Below, piece by piece: positions 6,936 to 16,704 of a DNA stretch of 57,063 nt. Source of the DNA: Eximiradius proteiniborus. Lineage in GTDB: Bacteria; Bacteroidota; Ignavibacteria; Kapaibacteriales; UBA2268. The notes beneath the pieces were generated by a model. That model made no database searches. It had not been told where the DNA came from and saw only the letters and a program-made list of their open reading frames with translations. Within the stretch, counting starts at the first letter, position 1, and the number at the start of each line of letters is the position of its first letter. The stretch lies in assembly GCA_026415495.1 (NCBI GenBank), contig JAOAGZ010000006.1:1-57063 (forward strand). Reading direction: 5' to 3'. The position numbers and the translations under genes are program-made.

Positions 6936-8207
6936 ATGAAAATTGGCGTTATTGGGCTTGGATATGTCGGGTTGCCACTTGCAGCAGCAATTCAGAAAAA
7001 AACTGATTATAACGTAGTTGGATTTGATCTTTCGGCAACAAAAATTGAAAAAATAAAGAAGAAAATTTGCCCAATAGACGACCATCAGTGCGAGCAAGAT
7101 TTAACAGAAATCGAGTTGCAGGTATCGGCAAGCGACGATATTCTTGCGGACTGCAATATCTTTATCATCTGCGTTCCAACTCCAGTTCTCGATGACTACA
7201 CTCCCGACCTGCAACCAGTGAAAAACGCTGTTGCAACAGTTTCAAAACATCTACAAAAAGGCAATTACGTTGTAATTGAATCCACAATAAATCCCGGTGT
7301 ATGCGACGAAGTCGTTATCCCAATGCTCGAAGAAGCAACGAATTTGAAAGCTGGACGCGATTTCGATGTTGCACATTGCCCGGAACGCATAAATCCGGGC
7401 GACCCCCACTGGAATGTTTACAATATTCCGCGGAATATTGGTTCGACACGCTCCGAAGCAACACGCTTCCTTGCTGATTTTTACCGCAAGTTCATCGATG
7501 CAGAAATCAACGAAATGCCAGACCTTAAAAGCACCGAAGCCACGAAAATTATTGAAAATACGTTTCGGGATATTAATATCGCATTCGTCAATGAACTTGC
7601 GAAATCGTTCGATGTGCTTGGTATTGATATACTTACTGTTATTAAAGGTGCTTCGAACAAGCCATTTGCATTTATGCCACACTATCCGGGATGTGGAGTT
7701 GGCGGGCATTGCATACCGGTAGACCCATATTATTTGATTGAAAGGGCAAGCAAAAGCGGTTTCGACCATAAGTTTCTGAAAATTGCCCGTGAAATCAACA
7801 ACTCGATGCCGGCTTATACAATTGAATTGCTTGTGAATGCTCTCAACGAATATGCTAAGCCTATCAAAAACACGCCAATTGGTCTTCTTGGTCTATCCTA
7901 CAAAGCAAATGTCGGCGATTTGCGCGAAAGTCCGGCACTTAAAATAATGCAGATTTTAAAGCAGAAAGGTGCTGAATTACTTGTGTTCGACCCATATTTC
8001 CCTGAAATGAGCAATTCAGGCAGTCTCGGCGAAATCCTCGAAAAATCCTATGCAATTGTAATTGCAACTGACCACCATGAATTCAGAACAATTAATTCCG
8101 ATATTCTCAAAAAATACAATGTAAAAATTGTCATTGACGGAAAAAATTGCTTAAATAAAGAAGAAATACGGGCAAATGGTATTTATTACAAAGGAATTGG
8201 ACGATAA
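6936..8207 (+). CDS. Nucleotide-sugar dehydrogenase (UDP-HexNAc 6-dehydrogenase type)
   Basis: 423 residues, family-typical. N-terminal NAD-binding GLGYVGLPLA (7-16), middle-domain KIIENTFRD with Lys204, and the catalytic cysteine Cys259 in PGCGVGGHCIPVDPYYL. The C-terminal UDP-binding domain has GLSYKANVGDLRESPAL. The overall pattern is closest to UDP-N-acetyl-mannosamine or -glucosamine dehydrogenases (WecC/WbpA/TviB), which make uronic acids for surface polysaccharides. No other polysaccharide genes are adjacent. Its stop overlaps the dtd start (TAATG). Confidence 0.9.
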   Translation: MKIGVIGLGYVGLPLAAAIQKKTDYNVVGFDLSATKIEKIKKKICPIDDHQCEQDLTEIELQVSASDDILADCNIFIICVPTPVLDDYTPDLQPVKNAVATVSKHLQKGNYVVIESTINPGVCDEVVIPMLEEATNLKAGRDFDVAHCPERINPGDPHWNVYNIPRNIGSTRSEATRFLADFYRKFIDAEINEMPDLKSTEATKIIENTFRDINIAFVNELAKSFDVLGIDILTVIKGASNKPFAFMPHYPGCGVGGHCIPVDPYYLIERASKSGFDHKFLKIAREINNSMPAYTIELLVNALNEYAKPIKNTPIGLLGLSYKANVGDLRESPALKIMQILKQKGAELLVFDPYFPEMSNSGSLGEILEKSYAIVIATDHHEFRTINSDILKKYNVKIVIDGKNCLNKEEIRANGIYYKGIGR

Positions 8208-8650
8208 TGAGAGCAGTTGTGCAAAAAGTGAGCAACGCGGAAGTTGTAATTGACGGAAAATCGAACGGGAAAATTGGTCGCGGTATTTGCGTTTTCGTTG
8301 CGATGAAAGAAAGCGATAGCGATAAAACTATCGAGTGGATGACACAGAAAATACTAAATCTACGCATTTTCCCCGACAACGACGGCAAAATGAACTTATC
8401 GGTTTCGGATATTGGCGGCGAAATATTGATTATTTCCAACTTTACGCTTTATGGTGATTGCCGGAAAGGAACGCGCCCGAGCTATACCGATTCTGCTCCG
8501 CCTTCTGTGGCTGAACCTTTGTACGAAAAATTTGTCAGGCACTTCCGTTCATCGACTCACCTGAAAGTCGAAACCGGAATCTTTGGGGCTATGATGGATG
8601 TGCGTCTGCAAAATGATGGTCCTGTAACACTAATTATCGACAGGGATTAG
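8207..8650 (+). CDS. dtd: D-aminoacyl-tRNA deacylase
   Basis: 147 residues, the standard length. It starts MRAVVQKVSNAEVVIDGK and contains the active-site segment SNFTLYGDCRKGTRPSY and the C-terminal NDGPVTLIID that holds the Gly-Pro motif. Hydrolyses D-amino acids from mischarged tRNA. Overlaps the previous stop by one base, so translation is probably coupled. Confidence 0.95.
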   Translation: MRAVVQKVSNAEVVIDGKSNGKIGRGICVFVAMKESDSDKTIEWMTQKILNLRIFPDNDGKMNLSVSDIGGEILIISNFTLYGDCRKGTRPSYTDSAPPSVAEPLYEKFVRHFRSSTHLKVETGIFGAMMDVRLQNDGPVTLIIDRD

Positions 8651-8653
8651 CGT

Positions 8654-9199
8654 ATGGGGAATTTAATACTAATTGGTGTGGTCGGCAATTACTTTGGTTA
8701 CAAAGGCGAGTTTAATTTTATTCTTGAATATAAGAAAATTGAAGCAATTCCAGACGGATTTAAGATGAAAATCGGTTATTCGGCAAACTTTTCCGATGAA
8801 TATACAATTGAATACTTCCATAAAAAAAATAACCGAGCCATAGCAAAGCTAACAGAAATAAACGATAAAGAAGGAATTGAAAAACTCCGCAACAAAGGCA
8901 TTTTTGCCGATGAAGAAGAAATCAAAAAGTATAACTCCAATTTTGTTTCGAGCAACTCAATTGTTGGATGCAAGGTAATTGATATTGAAAACGGCAACGA
9001 ATTAGGAGAAATTATTGAAATCTGGGAATTGCCTGCAAACGATGTTTGGCTTGTTAGCACCAACTTTGGAGAATTGCCTTTGCCGGTGATAGATGATGTT
9101 ATTGTTGAAACTGATTTTGAAAATAAAATAGTAAAAATAAATGTAATAGATGGACTTTTGGATCTGACACACAATCGAGGTGCAGTTGATGAGGATTGA
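8654..9199 (+). CDS. rimM: Ribosome maturation factor RimM
   Basis: 181 residues. N-terminal beta-barrel (IGVVGNYFGYKGEFNF) and a PRC-barrel C-terminal domain (GCKVIDIENGNELGEIIEI, then NDVWLVS, LPLPVIDDVI). Assists 30S maturation by binding S19. The sequence is divergent but the fold motifs and the trmD neighbour support the call. Overlaps trmD by 11 bp. rpsP and rplS, the usual partners, are not in this cluster. Confidence 0.9.
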   Translation: MGNLILIGVVGNYFGYKGEFNFILEYKKIEAIPDGFKMKIGYSANFSDEYTIEYFHKKNNRAIAKLTEINDKEGIEKLRNKGIFADEEEIKKYNSNFVSSNSIVGCKVIDIENGNELGEIIEIWELPANDVWLVSTNFGELPLPVIDDVIVETDFENKIVKINVIDGLLDLTHNRGAVDED

Positions 9200-9869
9200 T
9201 ATTATATCGGCTGTCCCGGAATTGATGACTTCCTACCTCCAAGGCAGTATTCTAAAAATCGCACAAGAAAAGAAGCTCGTAGAAATACACTTGCATAATT
9301 TACACGATTACGCACTTGACCGATTCCGGCATATAGACGACACACCTTATGGTGGAGGCGCTGGAATGATAATCAAATGCCAACCGATATTCGATTGCAT
9401 CGAGAAGCTTCAGAGCGAGCGTTCGTATGACGATATCATCTATGTGTGTGCTGATGGATACCCGCTTACGCAATCAGTATGCAATGAATTATCCCTGAAG
9501 CAAAATATTATTATTCTCGCCGGGCACTACAAAGGAATAGACCAGAGAGTGCGGGACTATTTCGTTACCCGCGAAATTTCGATTGGTGATTATGTGCTAA
9601 GCGGAGGAGAATTGCCAGCATTGGTGCTAACCGATGCGATAGTTCGCCTGATACCGGGAGTAATCGGCAATGCTGAATCCGCATTAGAGGATTCTTTTCA
9701 GAACGGCTTGCTCGAACCGCCACAGTATACCAAACCTTCTGAATTTCGGGGAATGCGAGTGCCGGATGTTTTGCTCTCGGGCAACCACGAAAGCATACGA
9801 CAGTGGCGCGAGCAACAAGCATTAGAAAAAACACGTATTCGTCGTCCCGATTTGCTTGGAGAAGCGTAA
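9189..9869 (+). CDS. trmD: tRNA (guanine-N1)-methyltransferase TrmD
   Basis: 226 residues. Starts MRIDIISAVPELM; contains the RHIDDTPYGGGAGM motif and the SAM-binding trefoil-knot segment LSGGELPALVLTDAIVRLIPGV. Methylates G37 of tRNAs that read CNN and some other codons, preventing frameshifts. I prefer ATG 9189 to an in-frame GTG at 9180 because GAGG lies 8 nt before the ATG and the protein then begins like the family. Confidence 0.95.
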   Translation: MRIDIISAVPELMTSYLQGSILKIAQEKKLVEIHLHNLHDYALDRFRHIDDTPYGGGAGMIIKCQPIFDCIEKLQSERSYDDIIYVCADGYPLTQSVCNELSLKQNIIILAGHYKGIDQRVRDYFVTREISIGDYVLSGGELPALVLTDAIVRLIPGVIGNAESALEDSFQNGLLEPPQYTKPSEFRGMRVPDVLLSGNHESIRQWREQQALEKTRIRRPDLLGEA

Positions 9870-9944
9870 TCATAATAGTTTTTTTTCTTACAATTTATTT
9901 CTCTCTTAATTGTTATAATATAATATTTTTTGTCTGCGATTTCT

Positions 9945-11309
9945 ATGAATAATAATCATACAAATTTGTTTGATAAATATAAGGATTTTGCCACTAAACT
10001 CGTTGTTTGCAACGATTTGCGTTGTTTGTTCGGCACAGTCGAAAAACTTGTCAATGAGATTTGTGATTATGAATATATGGTGCTTTATTACTATACTGCA
10101 CATTCAGACAGATTATTCGCCGTAACAACAAAAGGGCTCACCAAAGAAGAAAGATTTCTTGCACAGAAAACAGCAATGCAACGCTCGCCGGGTCGTTGCC
10201 TGCGGACCAAAGAAATTATATATATCAAAGAAGCCGACAGCGAAGCCTACGAACTCCAAAACAAATTTGTGATTCCCACATTGCTTAATTCCAGGCTATA
10301 CATTCCGTTGATCAACAACGGTCAGGTGCTCGGAGTTTATTCGCTCGCAAGCGTCAAAGTCGATAACTTTTCTGAAGAAGTAATAAATGCAATTTCGTTT
10401 ATTACAAACATTGCTGCCGTTATATACAAAAAAATCATTGAAACCCGCGACCTTGAAAGGATGAACAAACGTCTCGAAGAAATAAACCGAAACTTCCTTT
10501 CTCAAAAACTGCAATCCATTGGTCAGCTCGCCGCTGGTATAGCCCACGAAATTAACACTCCACTGCAATATATTAATGACAACCTCGACTTTTTGGAACA
10601 CTCCTACGAAGCTTTATCAAACTTCGCTTCAAGCATTTACGAACTGATTGACGACTGGGGAGTGGACAATTGGAACGATGCCCGAAACATTATTAAGAAA
10701 AATATTAAAGAAACAGATATTGATTTTTTCTTTTCGGAAATTCCGGGAGCAATCAGCCAATCGCAGGAAGGTATTTTAAAAATCAGTAAGATTATTAATA
10801 CGATAAAGAATTTCTCTCAGGTAGGTGTGCGGGAGAAATCATTTCTCAATATTAATCGTACTCTCGAAGATATTGTGCTCATTACACGAAACGAATGGAA
10901 AAAAGTTGCTGATGTGCATCTTTCTCTGCATAGCGAATTGCCTGTTATTTATTGCTATGCCGACGAAGTCAATCAAGTATTGCTACAATTTTTGCTAAAT
11001 TCTATTGATGCAATTAAAGAAAAAATGCAGATTGATAACAATTACACTTTTGGCAAAATTGAAATCTCGACTTGCTTTGGCGATAAAGAAATTGCTGTTC
11101 AGTTCGTCGATGATGGAATTGGAATACAAGAAAGGCACTTAGATAAAATATTCGACCCGTTTTTCACAACCAAGCCCCCCGGCAAAGGAACAGGTCAGGG
11201 ACTTGCAATTGCACACAATGTAATTTGCAGCAAGCTTGGTGGTGATATTTTTGTCTCATCAAATTATTTGAAAGGAACAGAATTTATTATTAAATTGCCA
11301 TACGATTAA
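9945..11309 (+). CDS. GAF-domain sensor histidine kinase
   Basis: 454 residues, cytosolic with no membrane span. GAF-like sensor domain at about 10-165 (strands around YMVLYYYTAHSDRLF and RLYIPLINNGQVLGVYSLAS). Then comes a coiled linker and the H-box IGQLAAGIAHEINTPLQYI with phospho-acceptor His201. The catalytic domain has DDGIGIQERHLDKIFDPFF and GKGTGQGLAIAHNV. The kinase class is the NtrB/PAS-type with AHEINTPL. It is followed by a lone receiver and a receiver-phosphatase gene, its probable targets. ATG 9945 is chosen over an upstream TTG. Confidence 0.92.
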   Translation: MNNNHTNLFDKYKDFATKLVVCNDLRCLFGTVEKLVNEICDYEYMVLYYYTAHSDRLFAVTTKGLTKEERFLAQKTAMQRSPGRCLRTKEIIYIKEADSEAYELQNKFVIPTLLNSRLYIPLINNGQVLGVYSLASVKVDNFSEEVINAISFITNIAAVIYKKIIETRDLERMNKRLEEINRNFLSQKLQSIGQLAAGIAHEINTPLQYINDNLDFLEHSYEALSNFASSIYELIDDWGVDNWNDARNIIKKNIKETDIDFFFSEIPGAISQSQEGILKISKIINTIKNFSQVGVREKSFLNINRTLEDIVLITRNEWKKVADVHLSLHSELPVIYCYADEVNQVLLQFLLNSIDAIKEKMQIDNNYTFGKIEISTCFGDKEIAVQFVDDGIGIQERHLDKIFDPFFTTKPPGKGTGQGLAIAHNVICSKLGGDIFVSSNYLKGTEFIIKLPYD

Positions 11310-11330
11310 TATTTTCTTTTTAGCATAGTT

Positions 11331-11714
11331 ATGGCAAATGTATTGTTTGTAGACGACGAAGAGTTTATTCTGCTTGGATTGAAGCGGCTCATTAAAAGTG
11401 CCTCCGATGTTATTAACGCCGAATTTACTACATCAGGCAAAGAAGCACTCCAAAAAATTGCAGATAAAAATTTTGATATTATCATCACTGATTTATATAT
11501 GCCCGAAATTGACGGGCTGAAACTTCTGGAATTTGCAAGAGAAGCCCAACCTAACGCTATCAGAATAATGATGACGGGATTTGTAAATTCTGACTTAGAA
11601 AAAATCAAACAAGATTTTGCACACATAATTCTTGCAAAACCTGTAAATTACAAAATGTTGCTGGATACTATTAACGACTGCCTATCCAAAAAAGAAGAAT
11701 TATTGCAGCAATGA
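11331..11714 (+). CDS. Single-domain response regulator
   Basis: 127 residues, receiver domain only. Acidic pair in LFVDDEEFI, phospho-acceptor Asp in IIITDLYMPEIDGLKLLEFA, switch Thr in MMTGF, and Lys in ILAKPVNY. No output domain, so it acts by protein contact or passes phosphate on. Its stop overlaps the next gene's start (ATGA), so the two are translationally coupled. Confidence 0.92.
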   Translation: MANVLFVDDEEFILLGLKRLIKSASDVINAEFTTSGKEALQKIADKNFDIIITDLYMPEIDGLKLLEFAREAQPNAIRIMMTGFVNSDLEKIKQDFAHIILAKPVNYKMLLDTINDCLSKKEELLQQ

Positions 11715-12892
11715 ACAAAAAAATTCTCTTCGTTGATGATGAAATAAACGTTCTGCACGGCTACAGGCGAAATCTGCGAAGTCTGTTCGATGTCCACATT
11801 GCCAATAGTGGCAGCGAGGCTCTAAAAATCATATCCGAACAAGGCGATTTTGCCGTTATTATCTCCGACTACCGTATGCCCGAAATGGACGGAATTGAAC
11901 TGCTCCACAAAGTAAAAGAAATTTCTCCCGACACAATAAGAATTATCCTCACCGGATTTGCCGATATGCAAATCGCCATCGAAGCTATAAACGAAGGCAA
12001 TATTTTTCGTTTCCTTACAAAACCTTTGCCAACAGATAAGCTCATAAATTCTATAAATGATGCTCTCGAACAATACAGACTTATCACAACAGAAAAAGAA
12101 CTGACGCGAAAGCTCCAGGACGCCTACGACACAATAAAAAAAGACTTAGAAACTGCTGCCGAATTGCAACGCGAGTTTCTTCCTCAAAACAACGTTACCT
12201 ACGGCGATTGCCGGTTTAATTGGATATTTGTTCCAAGTGTGTTTGTCTCGGGCGACACTTTCAACTTTTTCCCTATAAGCAAAAGATATATTGCGTTCTA
12301 TATAGTCGATGTAGCCGGGCACGGGCTACCGGCTGCATTTTTGTCGGTTTCGCTTTCCCGTTCATTAAGTCAGGACATAGGAAAAAAACTATTGCTCGAT
12401 GAGAAAACAGGCAATTACGTTATGCCATCGCTTGTTATAAAATCACTCAACGAACTTTTTCTCTCACGTGGCAAAAATGCCGAGTATTTTACTATGCTCT
12501 ATGGCGTTATCGATTTAATCGAAGATAAAATAATATTCTCGCAGGCGGGGCACCCCAACCCATTTTTGATTAAAGCCGGTGGCAAAGCCGAAATGATTGC
12601 ATCCCGCGGTTTCCCTGTCGGGATTTTGCCCGAAGCTGAATACTACGACCAGATTATTCCATTCGAAAGCGGCGATAAATTCATCATTTATACAGACGGG
12701 ATAACCGAATGCGCCGGCGTCAAAAATAAACTGCTTATTCAAAATAAGCTTGTAGATTTCCTGAATAATCACTCAAACAACAATTCCGAAATTATGCTTC
12801 GCTCGATTGTTCCCGAACTCAAGGTCTGGACAAACGGCGAAGAATTCTACGACGACCTTACAATGCTGATAATCGAAAGAAAGCTGTTTTAG
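11711..12892 (+). CDS. Response regulator with SpoIIE/RsbU-type PP2C phosphatase domain
   Basis: 393 residues. Receiver domain 1-120 (LFVDDEINVL, IISDYRMPEMDGIELL, RFLTKPLP), helical linker about 125-165 (ETAAELQREFLPQN, the usual RsbU-like entry helix), and phosphatase domain about 170-390. Metal-binding motifs are VDVAGHGLPAAF, SQAGHPNPF, IYTDGITE and DDLTMLII. Such proteins usually dephosphorylate an anti-anti-sigma factor in a partner-switching cascade; no such partner is in the window. The 3' end overlaps the convergent mutL stop by 4 bp. Confidence 0.93.
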   Translation: MNKKILFVDDEINVLHGYRRNLRSLFDVHIANSGSEALKIISEQGDFAVIISDYRMPEMDGIELLHKVKEISPDTIRIILTGFADMQIAIEAINEGNIFRFLTKPLPTDKLINSINDALEQYRLITTEKELTRKLQDAYDTIKKDLETAAELQREFLPQNNVTYGDCRFNWIFVPSVFVSGDTFNFFPISKRYIAFYIVDVAGHGLPAAFLSVSLSRSLSQDIGKKLLLDEKTGNYVMPSLVIKSLNELFLSRGKNAEYFTMLYGVIDLIEDKIIFSQAGHPNPFLIKAGGKAEMIASRGFPVGILPEAEYYDQIIPFESGDKFIIYTDGITECAGVKNKLLIQNKLVDFLNNHSNNNSEIMLRSIVPELKVWTNGEEFYDDLTMLIIERKLF

Positions 12893-14727
12893 ACACGCTT
12901 AAAGCTTTTGTCCAGCTCGTGCAAACTAATTTCCAGAACAACCGGACGCCCGTGCGGGCAAACATAAGGCATATTGCACTGCATCAGATTGCGCGCAAGA
13001 TTTAGCATTTCGTCCGGCGAAAGCTTCTGCCCTGTTTTCACTGCTGAACGACAAGCGTAGCTTGCAGCAAGACTGTCCCGCTTTGTGCTGTGCTTAATTT
13101 GCAGTAACTTCACATATTCACTCAGAATTTCGGAAAAGCTCGATATTGCCTCGCTCTCTGAAATATCAAGCGGAACGCTCATTATTTCTATTTTGCCATC
13201 AGTATATAATTTAAAATCGAAGCCAAGTTTTCTCAATTCCTGCTCAATTTCTCTTGCAATTGCTATTTGCGACGGTTCAATTGCAGAGCTTATCGGAAAA
13301 AGCAACACCTGCATATTTGAAAAATCTGAGTTCATTGCCCGCAAAGCCTTTTCATACAGAATACGCTCGTGGGCATTATGCTGGTCTATGATAAACACAC
13401 CAGACGGGCTTTGCATTAAAATATATTTATTGTGAATTTGCAGAAATTGGACATCGTCGCTAATTTCTATTCTATCTTTTGGAGGCTGAAAATCACTTTT
13501 GGGAGCAACATCGAAAAGCAAATCAAAAGCACTTCTGCTACTTTGCCCGGTAGTTCCAAAACTACGGTCAATCGGGGCGTGCCAGTTGGAAGTCTGCTTA
13601 AATGCAAAACTGCGGTCAATCACCTCGCCAGTGCTTCTATTGACAAGAATATTTTCTTTAGAACTCTCCGGCACTTCGAACCGGAAAAAAGGGCTTTTTT
13701 CGGATTTATCAACCTTGTGAACAGATGTAAAGTTATATTTTGCAAGCACTTCCGTAACTGCACGATGAAGAGCAGAAAAAATAAGCTTCTCATCGTCGAA
13801 TTTCACTTCGTGTTTTTGAGGATGAATGTTTATATCTACTTTTCGCGGGTCAATCTCAATATTGATAACGTAAAACGGCTTGTAGTTCTTTTCGAGTTGG
13901 TGCTCGAAAGGTGCAAATATAGCATAATTCAGGTTTTTACTAACAACCGGGCGTTGGTTTACAAACAAATGCTGGTAATTTCCTGTTGGGCGGGCAGCTG
14001 CCGGCTTGCCGATAAATCCCCTTATTGAAACTAAATCGGTGGAGAAATCCACTTTGACGACTTCACTGGCAATATTTTCACCAAAGACGTTCTTTATTCG
14101 CTCTTCCTGACTCGATGGATGCAAATCATAAACCAAATTATCGGAATCATAATAAACTAATCTCTTATCGTAATGAATTACAGCAAATCTTGTTACTGTC
14201 TCAGTAATATAGCGATATTCAGTTATGTCTGATTTGAGAAATTTTTTCCGGGCAGGCACATTAAAAAACAAGTTTCGCACAAAAACCTGCGTGCCATTGT
14301 CGCAATTGATAGGCGAAATCTGAAATGGCTGATTGGGTTCAGATTTCAGCGACCAACCGTGTTCATCTTGTGCCCTTTTGGTGCGTATTTCCATAGAAGC
14401 AACAGCAGAAATAGAAGCAAGAGCCTCGCCGCGAAAACCATAGGTCTGAATTTTCTCTAAATCTTCCTGCGTCAGTATCTTGCTTGTGGAATGCCTCAAA
14501 GGTGCAAGTTCCAAATCTTCGCGGCTCATACCTTTGCCATTATCCAGAACGTGAATCAGAGTTTTGCCCGAACCTTTCACAACAATACCGATAGAAGTAG
14601 CACCTGCATCGAGTGAATTTTCAACTAATTCCTTGACCACCGATTCCGGACGCTGAACAACTTCACCTGCCGCAATCTGGTTTGCAATGTATTCAGGTAA
14701 TATCTTTATTTGATTGTTATGTTCCAT
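12889..14727 (-). CDS. mutL: DNA mismatch repair protein MutL
   Basis: 612 residues. N-terminal GHKL ATPase motifs: VKELVENSLDAGATSI, DNGKGM and RGEALASISAV. The transducer domain contains RKVDINIHPQKHEVKF. The C-terminal nuclease domain carries DQHNAHERILYE (the endonuclease motif with Asn at its fourth position), ACRSAV and CPHGRP. The motif set indicates a nicking MutL, as in organisms without MutH. The gene starts at ATG 14727, 21 bp after a histidine kinase stop. mutS is not in the window. Confidence 0.96.
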   Translation of the reverse strand: MEHNNQIKILPEYIANQIAAGEVVQRPESVVKELVENSLDAGATSIGIVVKGSGKTLIHVLDNGKGMSREDLELAPLRHSTSKILTQEDLEKIQTYGFRGEALASISAVASMEIRTKRAQDEHGWSLKSEPNQPFQISPINCDNGTQVFVRNLFFNVPARKKFLKSDITEYRYITETVTRFAVIHYDKRLVYYDSDNLVYDLHPSSQEERIKNVFGENIASEVVKVDFSTDLVSIRGFIGKPAAARPTGNYQHLFVNQRPVVSKNLNYAIFAPFEHQLEKNYKPFYVINIEIDPRKVDINIHPQKHEVKFDDEKLIFSALHRAVTEVLAKYNFTSVHKVDKSEKSPFFRFEVPESSKENILVNRSTGEVIDRSFAFKQTSNWHAPIDRSFGTTGQSSRSAFDLLFDVAPKSDFQPPKDRIEISDDVQFLQIHNKYILMQSPSGVFIIDQHNAHERILYEKALRAMNSDFSNMQVLLFPISSAIEPSQIAIAREIEQELRKLGFDFKLYTDGKIEIMSVPLDISESEAISSFSEILSEYVKLLQIKHSTKRDSLAASYACRSAVKTGQKLSPDEMLNLARNLMQCNMPYVCPHGRPVVLEISLHELDKSFKRV

Positions 14728-14748
14728 AAAATAGAAGACGATGGAACG

Positions 14749-16698
14749 CTAATTAGATTTATTTCCGCAATTTTGCGGCAGTTTAACAATAAAAGTGGAA
14801 CCGCTACCGGGCTTGCTGTTGATTTCGATTTGCCCGCAGTGTGCCTCGACAGCACGACTAACAATAGACATTCCCAGCCCGTAGCCGGAAATTTGTCCGA
14901 CATTTGAAGCACGGTAAAAAGATTGGGTAAGCAAGTGTTGCTCTTCTTCTGGAATGCCTATCCCATAGTCTGTAACGATGAATTCAATCATCTGTTCGTT
15001 GCAATTAACTGTAAAATCTATCACTTTGCTGTTTGGTGAATACTTGATAGCATTTGAAAGAAGGTTATTTAAGGCAAACGAAACCAGTTGGTCGTCCACT
15101 ATAGCATTTTTGCAATTACCATTTATGTTAAAATTAATTTTATGCGAAAAGCCTGAATTGAATTCAGCATTCTTAATTAAGTTCGAGCAAAGTTGTTCTA
15201 AATTGCACTCTTTTGGATTAAATTGGAAATTTCCGCTATCGATACGCCCGAGGACAAGCAGATTTTCCATCAGGTTTGTCATCTTTTGGATTGTTTCCTT
15301 GATACGTTCGATTTGCTTCTGTCGTTCTTCGGGATGAATTTTGTCATAATATTTCCCGAGCATATCAGCCGAGAGCATAATGGTAGTCAGAGGAGTGCGA
15401 AATTCGTGAGAAACCATAGAAATAAACTGTGTGCGAAGCTTATTCAAATCTTGCTGTTTAGCAAGCGCTGCCTGCATCTCACGTTCAGCATTAATTCTGT
15501 CGGTTACGTCCAGCGTAATGAAAACGCTCCAAATATCGTCGGGCAACTGAAGCTGCTCGCAGGAAAGCAGAATATGGCGTTCCACCCCTTCAAGATTAAT
15601 CGTAATCTGTTTGTTTACAAATGACTTATTGTTTTCGATTGCGTCATAAATATTTGCCATTAGCTCGCTATTTTTAAATTCTGAGAACACGTCAAGAGGT
15701 TGCCCAATTGCACGGTCGCGATTAACTCCAAAAAATTCAGTGCACTTAATGTTTGTATCAACAAATATTTTTTTCTTGTTGGAAATAATGAAAATTGGCA
15801 CAGGGCTCGAATGGAAAATTTTTGAAAAACGTGTTTCGCTTTTGAGCAATTCTTCCTGCGAACGATACAGCTGAGTTAGATCTTCGGAAATACCTAAAAA
15901 ATAGCGCGGTTCGCCTTTGCTATTTTTGATGAGAATTTTTTTCGTTAGCAATACTTTTAATTTGTTATTTTTTGTAAGGCACATTTCTTCGACAGTTTGA
16001 GTAGAGATGTTGCTGCGGACAAGCTCAATATCTTTTGAGTGGTAATATTCAGCATACTTTGGATGAAATAGTTCGAAGACTGTTTTTCCAATCATCTCAT
16101 CAGGTGAAAATTCAATAATATCTATAGCACTTTTATTAACATACAGATATTTCATTGTAGCAGTGTCTTTTACATAAATCAGGCTTGGAATATTTTCGAG
16201 AATAGTTTGCATAAAGATATGGTGTTCGCGCAACATACCTTCTTCTTTCAGAATTGCAGTGATTTCCCGTTCCAACGCAGATGTTTTTTCGTCTTCGTTT
16301 AATTGGTCTGAAAGCAAAATATTCCTCGAATGTTCGTATTTCAGGAGTTTATCGATTTCGCGGGCAAAATGGTCTATGTGTGAGTAATGAAACACAAGCG
16401 AAATGCCTTTTTTTATAAGAAGTGAAGCATCAAATTCAGTAATCTCATCGGAAATAACAACTATCGGAGCATTTATATTTTGCCTGTATTCAGCGACCTC
16501 ATCTGCATAGCTTGCATATTCAAGAAGTATCACAGCAACATCAATTGAGTGCTGATGCTTGCGGCTATTATATTCAAAAATATCTTTGAAAATAAAATAT
16601 TCCACAAGGAACCCCCAATCTTTCAGGTTCTTTGTTAATTTTCCGATTAATTGTGTGTTTATTTCACAAAAGAAGCCAACATTGATATTTTTTTCCAT
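14749..16698 (-). CDS. PAS-domain sensor histidine kinase with N-terminal pseudo-receiver
   Basis: 649 residues with no membrane span. Residues about 1-125 have a receiver-like alpha/beta pattern, but the phospho-acceptor position is occupied by non-Asp residues (VAVILLEYASYADEV). PAS domains at about 155-275 and 285-400 follow, then HisKA with SHEFRTPLTTIMLSADML, and HATPase with NNLLSNAIKYS, DYGIGIPEEEQ and GYGLGMSIV. A soluble sensor integrating a protein-contact input with ligand sensing is likely. No cognate regulator is adjacent. Lies between mscS and mutL on the same strand. Confidence 0.92.
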   Translation of the reverse strand: MEKNINVGFFCEINTQLIGKLTKNLKDWGFLVEYFIFKDIFEYNSRKHQHSIDVAVILLEYASYADEVAEYRQNINAPIVVISDEITEFDASLLIKKGISLVFHYSHIDHFAREIDKLLKYEHSRNILLSDQLNEDEKTSALEREITAILKEEGMLREHHIFMQTILENIPSLIYVKDTATMKYLYVNKSAIDIIEFSPDEMIGKTVFELFHPKYAEYYHSKDIELVRSNISTQTVEEMCLTKNNKLKVLLTKKILIKNSKGEPRYFLGISEDLTQLYRSQEELLKSETRFSKIFHSSPVPIFIISNKKKIFVDTNIKCTEFFGVNRDRAIGQPLDVFSEFKNSELMANIYDAIENNKSFVNKQITINLEGVERHILLSCEQLQLPDDIWSVFITLDVTDRINAEREMQAALAKQQDLNKLRTQFISMVSHEFRTPLTTIMLSADMLGKYYDKIHPEERQKQIERIKETIQKMTNLMENLLVLGRIDSGNFQFNPKECNLEQLCSNLIKNAEFNSGFSHKINFNINGNCKNAIVDDQLVSFALNNLLSNAIKYSPNSKVIDFTVNCNEQMIEFIVTDYGIGIPEEEQHLLTQSFYRASNVGQISGYGLGMSIVSRAVEAHCGQIEINSKPGSGSTFIVKLPQNCGNKSN

Positions 16699-16704
16699 AT
16701 TCGA

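Noticed and set aside
9180-9189. GTG start for trmD
   Set aside because: ATG at 9189 has a GAGG site and gives the normal family N-terminus.
12887-12892. Overlapping stops of the PP2C gene and mutL as a regulatory feature
   Set aside because: A 4-bp convergent overlap is common in compact genomes; no structure seen.
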